Positions 53,961-62,892 are shown, counted from the stretch's first letter. The stretch: DNA of 64,000 bases from Bermanella sp040371755 (GCF_040371755.1 NZ_BAABWE010000012.1:1-64000), one strand, 5' to 3'. Program-made: numbers and translations. The notes: generated by a model from the letters alone, not told the origin.

Positions 53961-54140
53961 GAAAGGCAGGCAACGTAGGGTATGGCGAAGTTGACTGCGC
54001 CGCTATGTTGTTTGAAAACCTCCGCCCTTTGGGGGCTATAAGAAAAACCTGACTTTTTGTCAGCCTGTATTCACATAACCCGTTATGTCTTCAATAGGCT
54101 TTCGCGATTCAGATTTTTCTTATAGCCCAGAGTGGGCACC
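53961..54140. repeat. Large palindrome in the def-lysM divergent region, possible diverged family member G
   Basis: The run starting GGGCTATAAG (54033-54052) is complementary, with one mismatch in 20 bp, to the run ending TATAGCCC (54109-54128). An inner perfect dyad ACATAAC/GTTATGT (54073-54079, 54082-54088) sits between the arms. GGCAGGCAA at 53965 matches the complement of the TTGCCTGCC block of the palindromic family. The 370-bp spacer 53863-54233 otherwise holds only promoters. Confidence 0.6.
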
Positions 54141-54233
54141 GAGTTAATCAGTGATTCCTACTACTATTATATCCAATGTGGTGGCCGAATGTCTCAAATC
54201 CGACCACTAACAATAAAAATAAGGGATTAATCC

Positions 54234-55283
54234 ATGTTCAAACCCTTGCTGCAACGTATCACCTTGGCTTTTTTCGCTGCGGGATGTTTAAGCTTTGCCC
54301 ACGCTGTTGATTTAAAGCCCGGTCATCCGGTGGAATACGTGGTCAAAGAGGGCGATACCCTGTGGGATCTATCGCAAAAATTCCTTGATGATGCTTGGTT
54401 GTGGCCAGAAATCTGGCAAGTTAATGAGCAAATTAACAATCCTCACCTCATTTATCCAGGTGACACCATTGGTTTGGTATACAAAGGGAAAAAAGTTAAA
54501 GTGACGGTAAAAGAGCGCTCGGCGGCATCAAATGGGGTGATTAAATTGACTCCTTCTGCCCGCGTCAGTGCGTTAGCCAGTGCTATTCCCCCCATTCCCA
54601 TGACAGCCATATCAAGCTTCATGAGCAACAGCCGTATTGTAAAAAGCAAACAACTGCAAAAAGCCCCTTATGTGGTAGCTGGCGATGATAACCGTATTTT
54701 AGCCGGTGGCGGTGGCAAGGTTTATGCCCGTGGATTTGATAAAAATGAAAAACCAGAAAACGCCTACGGTATTTATCGTAAAGGCCAATTTTTTGTAGAC
54801 CCAGATACATCTGAAGTACTGGGCCTTGAAGCCCGTGAAGTGGGTGTAGGTCGGGTACAAGCTTGGGATGGTGATGTGGCTACATTGTCATTAGGTTCAA
54901 CCCGTGAAGAGGTATTATCTGGTGACCGTTTACTCGCCACTGATGATCGCCAAGTGATTGCTAACTTTGTGCCTAGCTCTCCACCTGACAATATCTATGG
55001 TCGCATGATTGCAGTGATGAATGGTGTGAGCCAAATTGGTCAGTATCAAGTGGTGGTGGTTAACCAAGGGAAGCGCGATGGTGTAACCGAGGGTAATGTA
55101 TTAGCAATTTATAAGGAAGGCGACACTATTATTGACCGCGTGACCCGTCAAAAAGTGAAGCTGCCGTCTGAGCGCGCAGGCCTAATGATGCTGTTCAGAG
55201 TTTTTGATAAAGTGAGTTATGGTTTAATTTTGCGTGCCAAAGTGGCGTTAAGTGTGGGTGATGAGGTGCGTAGCCCTCAATAA
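54234..55283 (+). CDS. LysM-domain protein
   Basis: A 349-residue exported protein. The signal peptide is FKPLLQRITLAFFAAGCLSFAHA, and the LysM domain is YVVKEGDTLWDLSQKFLDDAW, followed by LWPEIWQVNEQINNPHLIYPGD, as in the conserved LysM protein upstream of dprA in gammaproteobacteria. The remaining 240 residues are unassigned beta-rich sequence with repeated DRL or GDRLLATDD-like segments. Likely peptidoglycan-associated. AAGGGA precedes the start, and it has its own terminator. Confidence 0.9.
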   Translation: MFKPLLQRITLAFFAAGCLSFAHAVDLKPGHPVEYVVKEGDTLWDLSQKFLDDAWLWPEIWQVNEQINNPHLIYPGDTIGLVYKGKKVKVTVKERSAASNGVIKLTPSARVSALASAIPPIPMTAISSFMSNSRIVKSKQLQKAPYVVAGDDNRILAGGGGKVYARGFDKNEKPENAYGIYRKGQFFVDPDTSEVLGLEAREVGVGRVQAWDGDVATLSLGSTREEVLSGDRLLATDDRQVIANFVPSSPPDNIYGRMIAVMNGVSQIGQYQVVVVNQGKRDGVTEGNVLAIYKEGDTIIDRVTRQKVKLPSERAGLMMLFRVFDKVSYGLILRAKVALSVGDEVRSPQ

Positions 55284-55310
55284 TCAGACCATTTTCTGAT
55301 GTCCCGTTGA

Positions 55311-55344
55311 AAGCCTTTGGTTAAAGTAACCAAAGGCTTTTTTT
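55311..55344 (+). terminator. Terminator after the LysM gene
   Basis: AAGCCTTTGGTTA (55311-55323), AAG, TAACCAAAGGCTT (55327-55339), then TTTTT. A strong intrinsic terminator. Confidence 0.92.
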
Positions 55345-55373
55345 ATTACTCAAGAAAATGAAGCGGTCAGTTC

Positions 55374-56495
55374 ATGGATAGAACAACGCAAAAAGAGGCT
55401 TGGATCAACCTAGCCTTGGTGCCCGGTTTAGGCCCCAAATTCTTTCAAAAACTGTTTGAGCAAAATGTCACGGCGCAAATGGTTTACCAATACACTCAAG
55501 AGCAGCAGACCGAGTTGGGTATTAATAAGTCCTGTCGGGAGTTCTTGTTACAGCACCCACCCAATAAACCCGCCAAAGCAGTTGAGCAAGCACTTAATTG
55601 GCAGCTGCAAGCAAATCAATATTTACTGACGTCGGAAGACGAAGCTTATCCAGAGAAATTAAAACAAATTGCTTCAGTACCGCCTTTGTTATTTGTAAAA
55701 GGAAATATAGATATTCTCTCTTTGGAGCAAGTAGCATTGGTGGGCAGCCGTTACCCAACTTCCAGTGGAGGACAACAGGCTTATGATTTTGCCAACGAAT
55801 TAGCTACAGCGGGACTGGTGATCACCAGTGGTTTAGCAAAAGGGGTGGACGCATTAGCCCATCAAGGGGCGTTAGATGCACAAGGGGCTACCATCGCGGT
55901 GTTAGGAACAGGCATCGACAAAATATACCCAAAATCCCATGCCCGTTTAGCTGAAGATATTGCTCAAAATGGCGCGTTGGTCAGCGAATTTCCATTAGGA
56001 GCTCCTGCCATGAAGGGGCACTTTCCTAGGCGTAACCGAATTGTTAGTGGTATGAGTTTAGGAGTATTAGTGATCGAGGCTACGCTTAAAAGCGGCTCGT
56101 TGATCACAGCAAGGCAGGCACTTGAGCAAAACCGAGAGGTGATGGCGGTACCCGGTGCCATTCACAATCCGCAAAAAGCTGGGTGTCATTATTTAATTCG
56201 CCAAGGGGCACGATTAATTGAAACTTCCGAGCAAGTTTTAGAAGAACTCAACCCCATGGTCAGTCATGACGGGGGTTCCAAGGGGAGTAAATCAATAGAG
56301 CAATTTAATAGTGTGCAATCTAACCTGCAAGGTGATCAGCTAAAAGTGTTCAATGCGCTGGATTATGACGGCCTAGATATGGATAGCTTGGTAAGTAAGA
56401 CCCAGTTGAACGTCAGTGAATTGAGTATGGTGCTAATGGAAATGGAGTTAGCTGGTTTATTGAATCAAGAGCAAGGCATGTACATGAAGAGCTAG
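55374..56495 (+). CDS. dprA: DNA-processing protein DprA
   Basis: Loads RecA on incoming single-stranded DNA during natural transformation, 373 residues. The N-terminal SAM-like domain (LVPGLGPKFFQKL) is followed by the Rossmann DprA/Smf domain: VALVGSRYPTSSGGQQ, SGLAKGVDALAHQGAL, and PAMKGHFPRRNRIVSGMS (the ssDNA-binding arginines). A C-terminal winged-helix (DYDGLDMDSLVSKTQLNVSEL) is present. Also called smf. It lies before tsaC as usual. Confidence 0.96.
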   Translation: MDRTTQKEAWINLALVPGLGPKFFQKLFEQNVTAQMVYQYTQEQQTELGINKSCREFLLQHPPNKPAKAVEQALNWQLQANQYLLTSEDEAYPEKLKQIASVPPLLFVKGNIDILSLEQVALVGSRYPTSSGGQQAYDFANELATAGLVITSGLAKGVDALAHQGALDAQGATIAVLGTGIDKIYPKSHARLAEDIAQNGALVSEFPLGAPAMKGHFPRRNRIVSGMSLGVLVIEATLKSGSLITARQALEQNREVMAVPGAIHNPQKAGCHYLIRQGARLIETSEQVLEELNPMVSHDGGSKGSKSIEQFNSVQSNLQGDQLKVFNALDYDGLDMDSLVSKTQLNVSELSMVLMEMELAGLLNQEQGMYMKS

Positions 56496-56560
56496 GTGTA
56501 TACTTGCAAGAAAAGGAAAGCTGCAGTACCTTGCGCACTCTTTTGTATAAAACAATCAAC

Positions 56561-57112
56561 ATGCGCTGGCCAATCTATCAAGCAAGTCATATTTTAAAAG
56601 CCTCAGGGGTAATCGCCTACCCAACTGAAACCGTGTGGGGGCTTGGCTGTGACCCATTTAATATTGAAGCGTTAGAGCGCATCATTCAAATAAAACGCCG
56701 CGATGCCCACAAGGGTTTAATCCTAGTGGCCGCCGACATCAAACAGTTTGAATTTTTGTTATCTACTTGTTGTGCTGAAGATATTCAAAAAATGTCCGAC
56801 AGCTGGCCCGGCGCGGTCACATGGCTTGTGCCCCATCAACATCGTGTCCCGCAATTGGTGCACGGGCAATTTGATACCGTGGCCATTAGAGTAAGTTCCC
56901 ACCCTTTGGTGCAACAACTGTGTACTGAATTTGGTGGCCCCATAGTTTCTACATCGGCCAATTTTTCTGGTAAACCAACCGTTAGATGTGCCGTTCAAGC
57001 CAGAGCCGTATTAGGCCCTTATTTAGATTTTATATTGCAAGGCCCAGTGGGTTTGGCAAATGCTCCTAGTCGTATTATTGATTTACGCTCTGGGCGCGTT
57101 ATTCGAGGATAA
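56561..57112 (+). CDS. tsaC: L-threonylcarbamoyladenylate synthase TsaC (YrdC)
   Basis: Makes threonylcarbamoyl-AMP for t6A37 modification of ANN-decoding tRNAs, 183 residues from ATG 56561. The frame extends to 56504, but the extra 19 residues are not conserved. Signatures are GVIAYPTETVWGLGCDPFN, IQIKRRDAHKGLILVA, and SWPGAVTWLVP, ending IVSTSANFSGKPTVR. It is of the short TsaC type, with no Sua5 C-terminal domain. It lies 2 bp before hemF. Confidence 0.94.
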   Translation: MRWPIYQASHILKASGVIAYPTETVWGLGCDPFNIEALERIIQIKRRDAHKGLILVAADIKQFEFLLSTCCAEDIQKMSDSWPGAVTWLVPHQHRVPQLVHGQFDTVAIRVSSHPLVQQLCTEFGGPIVSTSANFSGKPTVRCAVQARAVLGPYLDFILQGPVGLANAPSRIIDLRSGRVIRG

Positions 57113-57114
57113 TC

Positions 57115-58020
57115 ATGATCAATATTGAAGCCGTAAAAACCTATTTATTGGCTCTACAAGATGACATTTGTCAGCAATTAGCCGCAGAAGATGGCGGGGC
57201 AGAATTTGTTGAAGAAAACTGGACTCGCGAGCAAGGGGGTGGAGGTCGCACACGGGTTATGGCAAACGGAAAAGTCATTGAAAAAGGCGGCGTAAACTTT
57301 TCTCATGTGTTTGGAACCCAATTGCCTGCCAGTGCCACGGCAAATCGCCCTGAATTAGCCGGTCGTAGTTTCCAAGCCATGGGTGTGAGTCTAGTGATTC
57401 ACCCGTACAATCCATATGTGCCAACCAGTCACGCAAATGTGCGCTTTTTTGTAGCAGAAAAAGAAGGGGAAGAACCGGTTTGGTGGTTTGGCGGCGGATT
57501 TGATTTAACTCCGTATTACGGTTTTGAAGAAGATGTACAAGCTTGGCATCAAACCGCTAAAGATGCCTGCGATCCATTTGGTGCAGGGGTGTATGAAAAA
57601 TACAAAAACTGGTGCGACGATTACTTTCATTTAAAACACCGGGATGAACCCCGTGGTGTGGGCGGTTTATTCTTCGATGACTTAAGTGAGAAGGGCTTTG
57701 ATGAAAGCTTTGCCTTTATGCAAAGTGTAGGTGACCACTATGTAAAAGCTTATCGTCCTATAATGGCCAAACGCAAAGACACACCTTTTGGTGAGCGTGA
57801 GCGTAAGTTTCAGTGTTATCGTCGTGGTCGCTATGTGGAATTTAATTTGGTGTTCGATCGAGGCACTATTTTTGGATTACAAACCGGTGGTCGTACGGAA
57901 TCCATATTAATGTCATTACCGCCGGAAGTGCATTGGGATTATAATTGGCACCCTGAAGAGGGTACACCAGAAGCCAAACTCTACACTGATTTTCTAGTGA
58001 AAAAAGATTGGCTCAAATAA
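57115..58020 (+). CDS. hemF: Oxygen-dependent coproporphyrinogen-III oxidase
   Basis: Aerobic haem biosynthesis: oxidative decarboxylation of coproporphyrinogen III. The 301-residue protein has AGVNFSHVFG-like GGVNFSHVFG, HPYNPYVPTSHANVRFF, WWFGGGFDLTPYYGF, and the family signature FDDYFHLKHR-like WCDDYFHLKHRDEPRGVGGL. It lies between tsaC and aroE, an order typical of Pseudomonas relatives. Confidence 0.97.
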   Translation: MINIEAVKTYLLALQDDICQQLAAEDGGAEFVEENWTREQGGGGRTRVMANGKVIEKGGVNFSHVFGTQLPASATANRPELAGRSFQAMGVSLVIHPYNPYVPTSHANVRFFVAEKEGEEPVWWFGGGFDLTPYYGFEEDVQAWHQTAKDACDPFGAGVYEKYKNWCDDYFHLKHRDEPRGVGGLFFDDLSEKGFDESFAFMQSVGDHYVKAYRPIMAKRKDTPFGERERKFQCYRRGRYVEFNLVFDRGTIFGLQTGGRTESILMSLPPEVHWDYNWHPEEGTPEAKLYTDFLVKKDWLK

Positions 58021-58061
58021 TGCAAATACAATATACACTACAAGTGACAGAGGCCTGTTGA

Positions 58062-58886
58062 GTGACCGACTTATACGCTGTGATGGGCAACCCCATCAAC
58101 CACAGTAAAAGCCCAACTATACATTCAAAATTTGCAGAGCAAGCCAAGCAAGATTTGGTTTACAGCGCCATGCTGGTACCCACAGAAGGGTTTGAGCCAG
58201 CGGTAAAAGACTTTTTTAAAGGACATGGTCGCGGTTTAAATATAACCGTACCGTTTAAAGAAAAAGCCTACCAACTTGCCAATAGTTTAACGCCAAGGGC
58301 GCAAACCGCAGAGGCGGTTAATACCTTGGTGCTGCAAGAAGACGGCACCATCATGGGAGATAATACAGACGGTGCTGGACTCGTTCGTGATTTAGTCATG
58401 AACCAAAAAGTAGATATTGCCGGAAAAAAACTATTAGTCATTGGCGCTGGTGGTGCGGTGCGTGGCATCTTACAGCCGTTTTTAGAACAAGCACCAGAAA
58501 GCATTACCATTGTGAATCGTACCTTTGAAAAAGCCCAACTATTAGCCAATAGCTTTGAAGAATACGGTGACATTAAGGCCAAGGGTTTTGACGAATTAAC
58601 CGAACCATTTGATGTAATTATCAATGGCACGTCTGCCAGCCTAGCGGGAGAGCTACCTCCATTACCAGATGCTGTGATTGCACAACATACCTGTGTGTAC
58701 GACATGATGTACGGCAAAGAACTCACACCATTTTTACAGTGGGCCCAGCAACAAGGGGCCGAAAAAGTCATTGATGGTTTGGGAATGCTGGTGGAGCAAG
58801 CGGCGGTAAGTTTTGAGATCTGGCGCGGGGTGAAACCCAACAGTATTGAAGTGCTGCAAGACTTGCGAGAGCATTTGTTGGCTTAA
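58062..58886 (+). CDS. aroE: Shikimate dehydrogenase (NADP+)
   Basis: Reduces 3-dehydroshikimate in aromatic amino acid synthesis, 274 residues. The substrate site is VMGNPINHSKSPTIHSKF, with the catalytic Lys/Asp pair in NITVPFKEKAYQ and DNTDGAGLVRDL. The NADP Rossmann motif is VIGAGGAVRGILQPF. The start codon is GTG at 58062, preceded by AGAGG. Confidence 0.97.
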   Translation: MTDLYAVMGNPINHSKSPTIHSKFAEQAKQDLVYSAMLVPTEGFEPAVKDFFKGHGRGLNITVPFKEKAYQLANSLTPRAQTAEAVNTLVLQEDGTIMGDNTDGAGLVRDLVMNQKVDIAGKKLLVIGAGGAVRGILQPFLEQAPESITIVNRTFEKAQLLANSFEEYGDIKAKGFDELTEPFDVIINGTSASLAGELPPLPDAVIAQHTCVYDMMYGKELTPFLQWAQQQGAEKVIDGLGMLVEQAAVSFEIWRGVKPNSIEVLQDLREHLLA

Positions 58887-58898
58887 TACATATGATAG

Positions 58899-58917
58899 GC
58901 CCGAACAATTCGGGCTT
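58899..58917 (+). terminator. Hairpin after aroE
   Basis: GCCCGAA (58899-58905), CAA, TTCGGGC (58909-58915), then TTAAT. A compact GC stem with a weak T-tract, so a possible shared terminator for aroE and the small convergent gene. Confidence 0.6.
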
Positions 58918-58945
58918 AATCATGGTTTGAATATTCGACTATTGA

Positions 58946-59131
58946 TTAGTCGTCCATATCCCAGTAATCGTCCAATTGCATTTGTTTGCGTTCAAGGTGG
59001 GCCTCGATAGCTCGTCGAGCAACCAGTTTAGCGCTGGCTTCGGTTTTTTTGCACACAACGAGGTTTCCTTGCGTATCAAAATTAACAAGTTCTTCACTTG
59101 TTTTATCTTTGATGATTTCAGCTGCTTCCAT
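58946..59131 (-). CDS. Small conserved-looking protein of unknown function
   Basis: A 61-residue acidic/basic protein. It contains NLVVCKKTEASAKLVARRAIEAHLERKQMQ and ends in the acidic tail LDDYWDMDD. The RRAIEAHLERK helix followed by an acidic C-terminus resembles small regulatory or envelope-associated proteins seen in Pseudomonas relatives, but I cannot name the family with confidence. The gene is convergent with aroE. AGGGTG lies just upstream of the ATG. Confidence 0.6.
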   Translation of the reverse strand: MEAAEIIKDKTSEELVNFDTQGNLVVCKKTEASAKLVARRAIEAHLERKQMQLDDYWDMDD

Positions 59132-59292
59132 GATACACCCTTTGATTACCTGTCTTATGACGGCTTATTGTTATTTGAAAAGGTGACATCAGCATGACAA
59201 ACAACCAATAAAAAAACAATTGTTAAATATGGTCAAATGGTCAATTAATGAAAAATTAATATAAAACAATGAGTTTTGTTGGGAAGAAAGTA

Positions 59293-60153
59293 CTACTTCT
59301 TTTCGTTGTGGCGTAACGAACTAATGCTATTTTTTACTTTTGCTAGGTGCTCATCGAATTCAGGGCCTTTACGTTGGGCTACACCGACAGCTAAACAGTC
59401 GATGACTAATAGATGAGCAATTCGAGACGTCATAGGGGTAAACACATCAGTGTCTTCATTTATATCCACATGAATGGGCAGATCCGCTAAGTCGGCTACA
59501 GGAGTATTCGGTGGTGATAAGCTAATGACATGGGCACCTTGTTGCTGCGCAATTACCATGGCGTGTAATAAATCTTTAGTGCGGCCACTTTGGCTAATGG
59601 CCACCACTACATCATTTTTATTTAACGTAACAGCGGACATGCATTGCATATGTGGGTCTGAATACGCCACGGTGGAAAACTGTAAACGGAAAAACTTATG
59701 CATGGCATCCATGGCTACCGCACCAGAAGCGCCAAAGCCGTAAAACTCAACCCGTTTTGAAATATTCATCGCATTAACCGCGGCAGATACTTGTTGCGAG
59801 TCTAAAAAATTACGGGTGTTGATGATCTGATTAATACTGGTATCAAAAATCTTTTTGATGATATCCGAACTGGTATCGTCTTCGGCAATGGCAAACTGAC
59901 CAAGGCTATGGTGTACCGTATTGCTCTGTGCCATGCGTACTTTAAATGCCTGAAAACCGTTTAAGCCAAGGGCGCGACAAAAACGCACAATGGTGGGTTC
60001 GCTCACTTGCGCTTCTTGGGCTAGATCCACAATACGCATATGAATAACCGCATCCACATTTCCTAATACGTACTCAGCAACCTTTACCTCTGATTTACGC
60101 ATAGAAGGCATGGCTTGACGAATATGATCAATAAAAGGGTTTTGAGTAGGCAC
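59293..60153 (-). CDS. hexR: HexR-type transcriptional regulator (RpiR family)
   Basis: 286 residues. An N-terminal RpiR-type HTH (MRKSEVKVAEYVLGNVD, then DLAQEAQVSEPTIVRFCRALGL) precedes a SIS sugar-phosphate-binding domain (FYGFGASGAVAMDAMHKFFRL, VVAISQSGRTKDLL). This matches HexR, the KDPG-responsive regulator of central carbon genes. The usual neighbours zwf, edd and eda are absent in this window. It is divergent from uvrD. Confidence 0.88.
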   Translation of the reverse strand: MPTQNPFIDHIRQAMPSMRKSEVKVAEYVLGNVDAVIHMRIVDLAQEAQVSEPTIVRFCRALGLNGFQAFKVRMAQSNTVHHSLGQFAIAEDDTSSDIIKKIFDTSINQIINTRNFLDSQQVSAAVNAMNISKRVEFYGFGASGAVAMDAMHKFFRLQFSTVAYSDPHMQCMSAVTLNKNDVVVAISQSGRTKDLLHAMVIAQQQGAHVISLSPPNTPVADLADLPIHVDINEDTDVFTPMTSRIAHLLVIDCLAVGVAQRKGPEFDEHLAKVKNSISSLRHNEKK

Positions 60154-60239
60154 AGTGGGCTCGGAACAAGATTTGGGGCAAGTATAGCCTAAAGTGATTT
60201 GTGTTCTGAACTGTTATTACTATGAATCATGATATAGAC

Positions 60240-60268
60240 CTGCAACCTGCACGCCCCTCAGATATAAT
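60240..60268 (+). promoter_or_regulatory. Putative uvrD promoter
   Basis: A perfect -10 TATAAT (60263-60268) lies 17 bp after a weak -35 CTGCAA (60240-60245), about 28 bp before the uvrD start at 60296. Confidence 0.4.
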
Positions 60269-60295
60269 GCCCGCACATTTAAAAGACATGTATTT

Positions 60296-62497
60296 ATGGA
60301 CGTTACAGAATTACTTGATGGGCTAAACCCAGAACAGCGCGATGCAGTGGCCTCGCCACTAAATCATCAGCTTGTATTAGCGGGCGCGGGCTCGGGTAAG
60401 ACCCGAGTACTGGTGCATCGAATTGCGTGGCTAATGCAGATTGAACACATTAGCCCAGGCTCTATTCTGGCTGTGACGTTTACCAATAAAGCCGCCAAAG
60501 AAATGCGCCATCGTATTGAAGAGCTAACGGGTATCAGCCCCCGTCATTTGTGGATCGGTACTTTTCACTCATTGGCGCATCGACTGCTCAGAACCCATTG
60601 GCAACAAGCGAACCTGCCCGAGAATTTTCAAGTAATTGATAGCGACGACCAACTGCGCTTAATCAAACGAATCGTGCGTTCATTAAATATTGACGAAAAC
60701 ACCTACCAGCCAAAACAAGCCCAGTGGTACATCAATGGTCAAAAAGACGAAGGCTTAAGAGCCGCCCACATTCAGCCATTTAATGACGAATGGGCACAAA
60801 CTATGGTCACTATTTATGGGGCCTACGAAGAAGCCTGCCAGCGAGCAGGCATGGTGGATTTTGCTGAACTGTTATTACGTGCACACGAGCTTTGGTTAAA
60901 CCAACCCAGTGTGTTGGCACAATATCAAAATCGTTTTCGTTATATTTTGGTGGACGAGTTTCAAGATACCAACAGCATTCAATACGCATGGCTCAGAGTA
61001 CTGGCTGGTAATGTTGTACCGGTTATGGCGGTGGGTGATGATGATCAATCTATTTATGGTTGGCGTGGTGCGCGCATCGAAAATATTCAGCAATTCACCA
61101 AAGACTTTATTGGTGCCCAGCAAATCAAGCTGGAGCAAAACTATCGCAGCACCAGCAACATATTGAATGCAGCCAACGCAGTGATTGATAACAACCCCTC
61201 GCGCCTTGGTAAAAAGTTATGGACAGAAGATGAAGCGGGGGAACCCATTTCATTGTACAGCGCGTTTAACGAGCAAGACGAAGCCCGTTTTATTTGTGAT
61301 GAAATTGAAACATGGAAAAACGCCAACCCAGAAAAACGCTATGAGAACTGCGCCATCTTGTATCGCTCTAATGCACAATCCCGCGTCATAGAAGAAGCCT
61401 TTATTCGCGCTAATTTGCCGTATCGCATTTATGGCGGTCAACGATTCTACGATCGCTTAGAAATCAAAAATGCCATGGCTTATTTACGCTTGCTGCTGAA
61501 TCGCCATGATGACGCCGCCCTTGAACGAGTGATTAACGTGCCAGCGCGCGCCATTGGCGAAAAAACCGTACAACAGTTGCGCTCGATAGCCCGTGAAAAT
61601 GGCACATCGCTATGGCAAGCCCTAGAGCAAGCCATTCGCCAAAAGCTGGTGACACCAAGAGCCGCTACATCACTAAGTAAGTTCGAAGAGCTACTGGACG
61701 AGATGGAAGTAGGCACACAAAATGTTGAGCTACATGAACAAGTGGATCACGTCGTGCAACACAGTGGTTTGATCGAGCACCATCAAAAAGAAAAAGGCGA
61801 AAAAGCCCAAGCACGTTTAGAAAACTTAGACGAACTGGTTACCGCGGCGAAAAGTTTTGACCCAGAAGCCCTAGAACAAATCCCAGAAGAAGGGGAGGAC
61901 ATTGTTACCTACTCTTCACCGTTAGCCGCGTTTATAGACCAAGCGGCCTTAGATGCCGGAGACGCACAAGCGGACGAATTTGAAGACAGCGTACAAATGA
62001 TGACATTGCACAGCGCTAAAGGCCTAGAGTTTCCGCTTGTGTTTTTAGCAGGTGTAGAAGAAGGCTTGTTCCCCCATAAAATGTCAGCGGACGATCCTCA
62101 GCGTTTAGAAGAAGAGCGCCGTTTATGTTACGTAGGCATCACACGAGCTATGGAAAAACTGGTACTGACTTACGCCGAAAGCCGTCGCCTACACGGGCAA
62201 GAAACCTTTAACTCGCCGTCGCGTTTTATTCGTGAAATACCAAAAGAATATCTGCAAGAAGTGCGCTTAAAAAGCACCGTTAAAAAGCCAGTGTCTAATT
62301 ACTTTGGCACACAAAGCGCAAAAGAAGCCACAGGTTTTAGCGTGGGCCAACAAGTATGGCATGAAAAATTTGGCGAAGGGGTCATATTAGATATGGAAGG
62401 GCAAGGGGCCCAGTCCCGTTTGCAGGTGTCGTTTGATTTTGATGGGACTAAGTGGTTGGTTGCAGCGTATGCAAACCTTAAACCGATGGACGCTTAG
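60296..62497 (+). CDS. uvrD: DNA helicase II UvrD
   Basis: Superfamily 1 3'-5' helicase for nucleotide excision and mismatch repair, 733 residues. Motif I is LAGAGSGKTRVLVHRIAWL, motif II is ILVDEFQDTNSIQY, motif III is VGDDDQSIYGWRGARIENI, motif IV is LEQNYRSTSNIL, motif V is MTLHSAKGLEFPLVFLAGV, and motif VI is EERRLCYVGITRAMEKL. The C-terminal tail carries the Tudor-like WHEKFGEGVILDMEGQG segment. Length and motifs separate it from Rep. Its stop codon abuts a palindromic repeat element. Confidence 0.96.
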   Translation: MDVTELLDGLNPEQRDAVASPLNHQLVLAGAGSGKTRVLVHRIAWLMQIEHISPGSILAVTFTNKAAKEMRHRIEELTGISPRHLWIGTFHSLAHRLLRTHWQQANLPENFQVIDSDDQLRLIKRIVRSLNIDENTYQPKQAQWYINGQKDEGLRAAHIQPFNDEWAQTMVTIYGAYEEACQRAGMVDFAELLLRAHELWLNQPSVLAQYQNRFRYILVDEFQDTNSIQYAWLRVLAGNVVPVMAVGDDDQSIYGWRGARIENIQQFTKDFIGAQQIKLEQNYRSTSNILNAANAVIDNNPSRLGKKLWTEDEAGEPISLYSAFNEQDEARFICDEIETWKNANPEKRYENCAILYRSNAQSRVIEEAFIRANLPYRIYGGQRFYDRLEIKNAMAYLRLLLNRHDDAALERVINVPARAIGEKTVQQLRSIARENGTSLWQALEQAIRQKLVTPRAATSLSKFEELLDEMEVGTQNVELHEQVDHVVQHSGLIEHHQKEKGEKAQARLENLDELVTAAKSFDPEALEQIPEEGEDIVTYSSPLAAFIDQAALDAGDAQADEFEDSVQMMTLHSAKGLEFPLVFLAGVEEGLFPHKMSADDPQRLEEERRLCYVGITRAMEKLVLTYAESRRLHGQETFNSPSRFIREIPKEYLQEVRLKSTVKKPVSNYFGTQSAKEATGFSVGQQVWHEKFGEGVILDMEGQGAQSRLQVSFDFDGTKWLVAAYANLKPMDA

Positions 62498-62617
62498 AAA
62501 GCTAACTACGTTGCAATTACGGCGTTATTTTTTCGCGCGCAATACTCATGTAGGAAAACTACACTGCGTTTGCTTGCGAAAAAATGCCTGGTACTTGCGG
62601 CCTCGTTTACGCTTTCT
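62496..62617 (+). repeat. Dispersed palindromic element, copy C (after uvrD)
   Basis: Outer AGAAAGC (62496-62502) pairs with GCTTTCT (62611-62617). Middle ATTTTTTCGC (62527-62536) pairs perfectly with GCGAAAAAAT (62576-62585). Inner TGTAG (62549-62553) pairs with CTACA (62559-62563). It keeps the CTACGTTGC and GCGGCCTCG blocks but is the most diverged of the four clear copies. The outer arm overlaps the uvrD stop codon. Confidence 0.7.
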
Positions 62618-62627
62618 CATTAGAGTG

Positions 62628-62740
62628 GAAGCTACTTACGTTGCCTATGGGGCGTTAAATATTTCTTTTGACTCGTTACGTAGCGCTGCTACGGGCCTCG
62701 CCAAAACAAATATTTGCCTAGGCTGCCTCAGAAACGCTTC
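62628..62740 (+). repeat. Dispersed palindromic element, copy D (tandem to C)
   Basis: Outer GAAGC (62628-62632) pairs with GCTTC (62736-62740). Middle AAATATTTCTTTTG (62657-62670) pairs with CAAAACAAATATTT (62702-62715) with one mismatch. Inner CGTAGC (62679-62684) pairs with GCTACG (62688-62693), a compensated change relative to CATAGC/GCTATG in copy A. Conserved blocks CTCGTTACGTAGCGCTGCTACG and GGCCTCGCC are close to copy A. The pair C-D fills the uvrD-TRAP spacer. Confidence 0.8.
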
Positions 62741-62892
62741 TCTTGATTTGTGATTTGCTCGCGACAGTTATGTGAATTTATAGATCTTCAAAAAATAGAA
62801 TTTAAAAATAATAGCGCTTTGCATCCCCGTTAAGCGTATCACGTACAAAAAATTGAATTAAAAAAATATAAAATTAAAAAATGGAGTGATCA

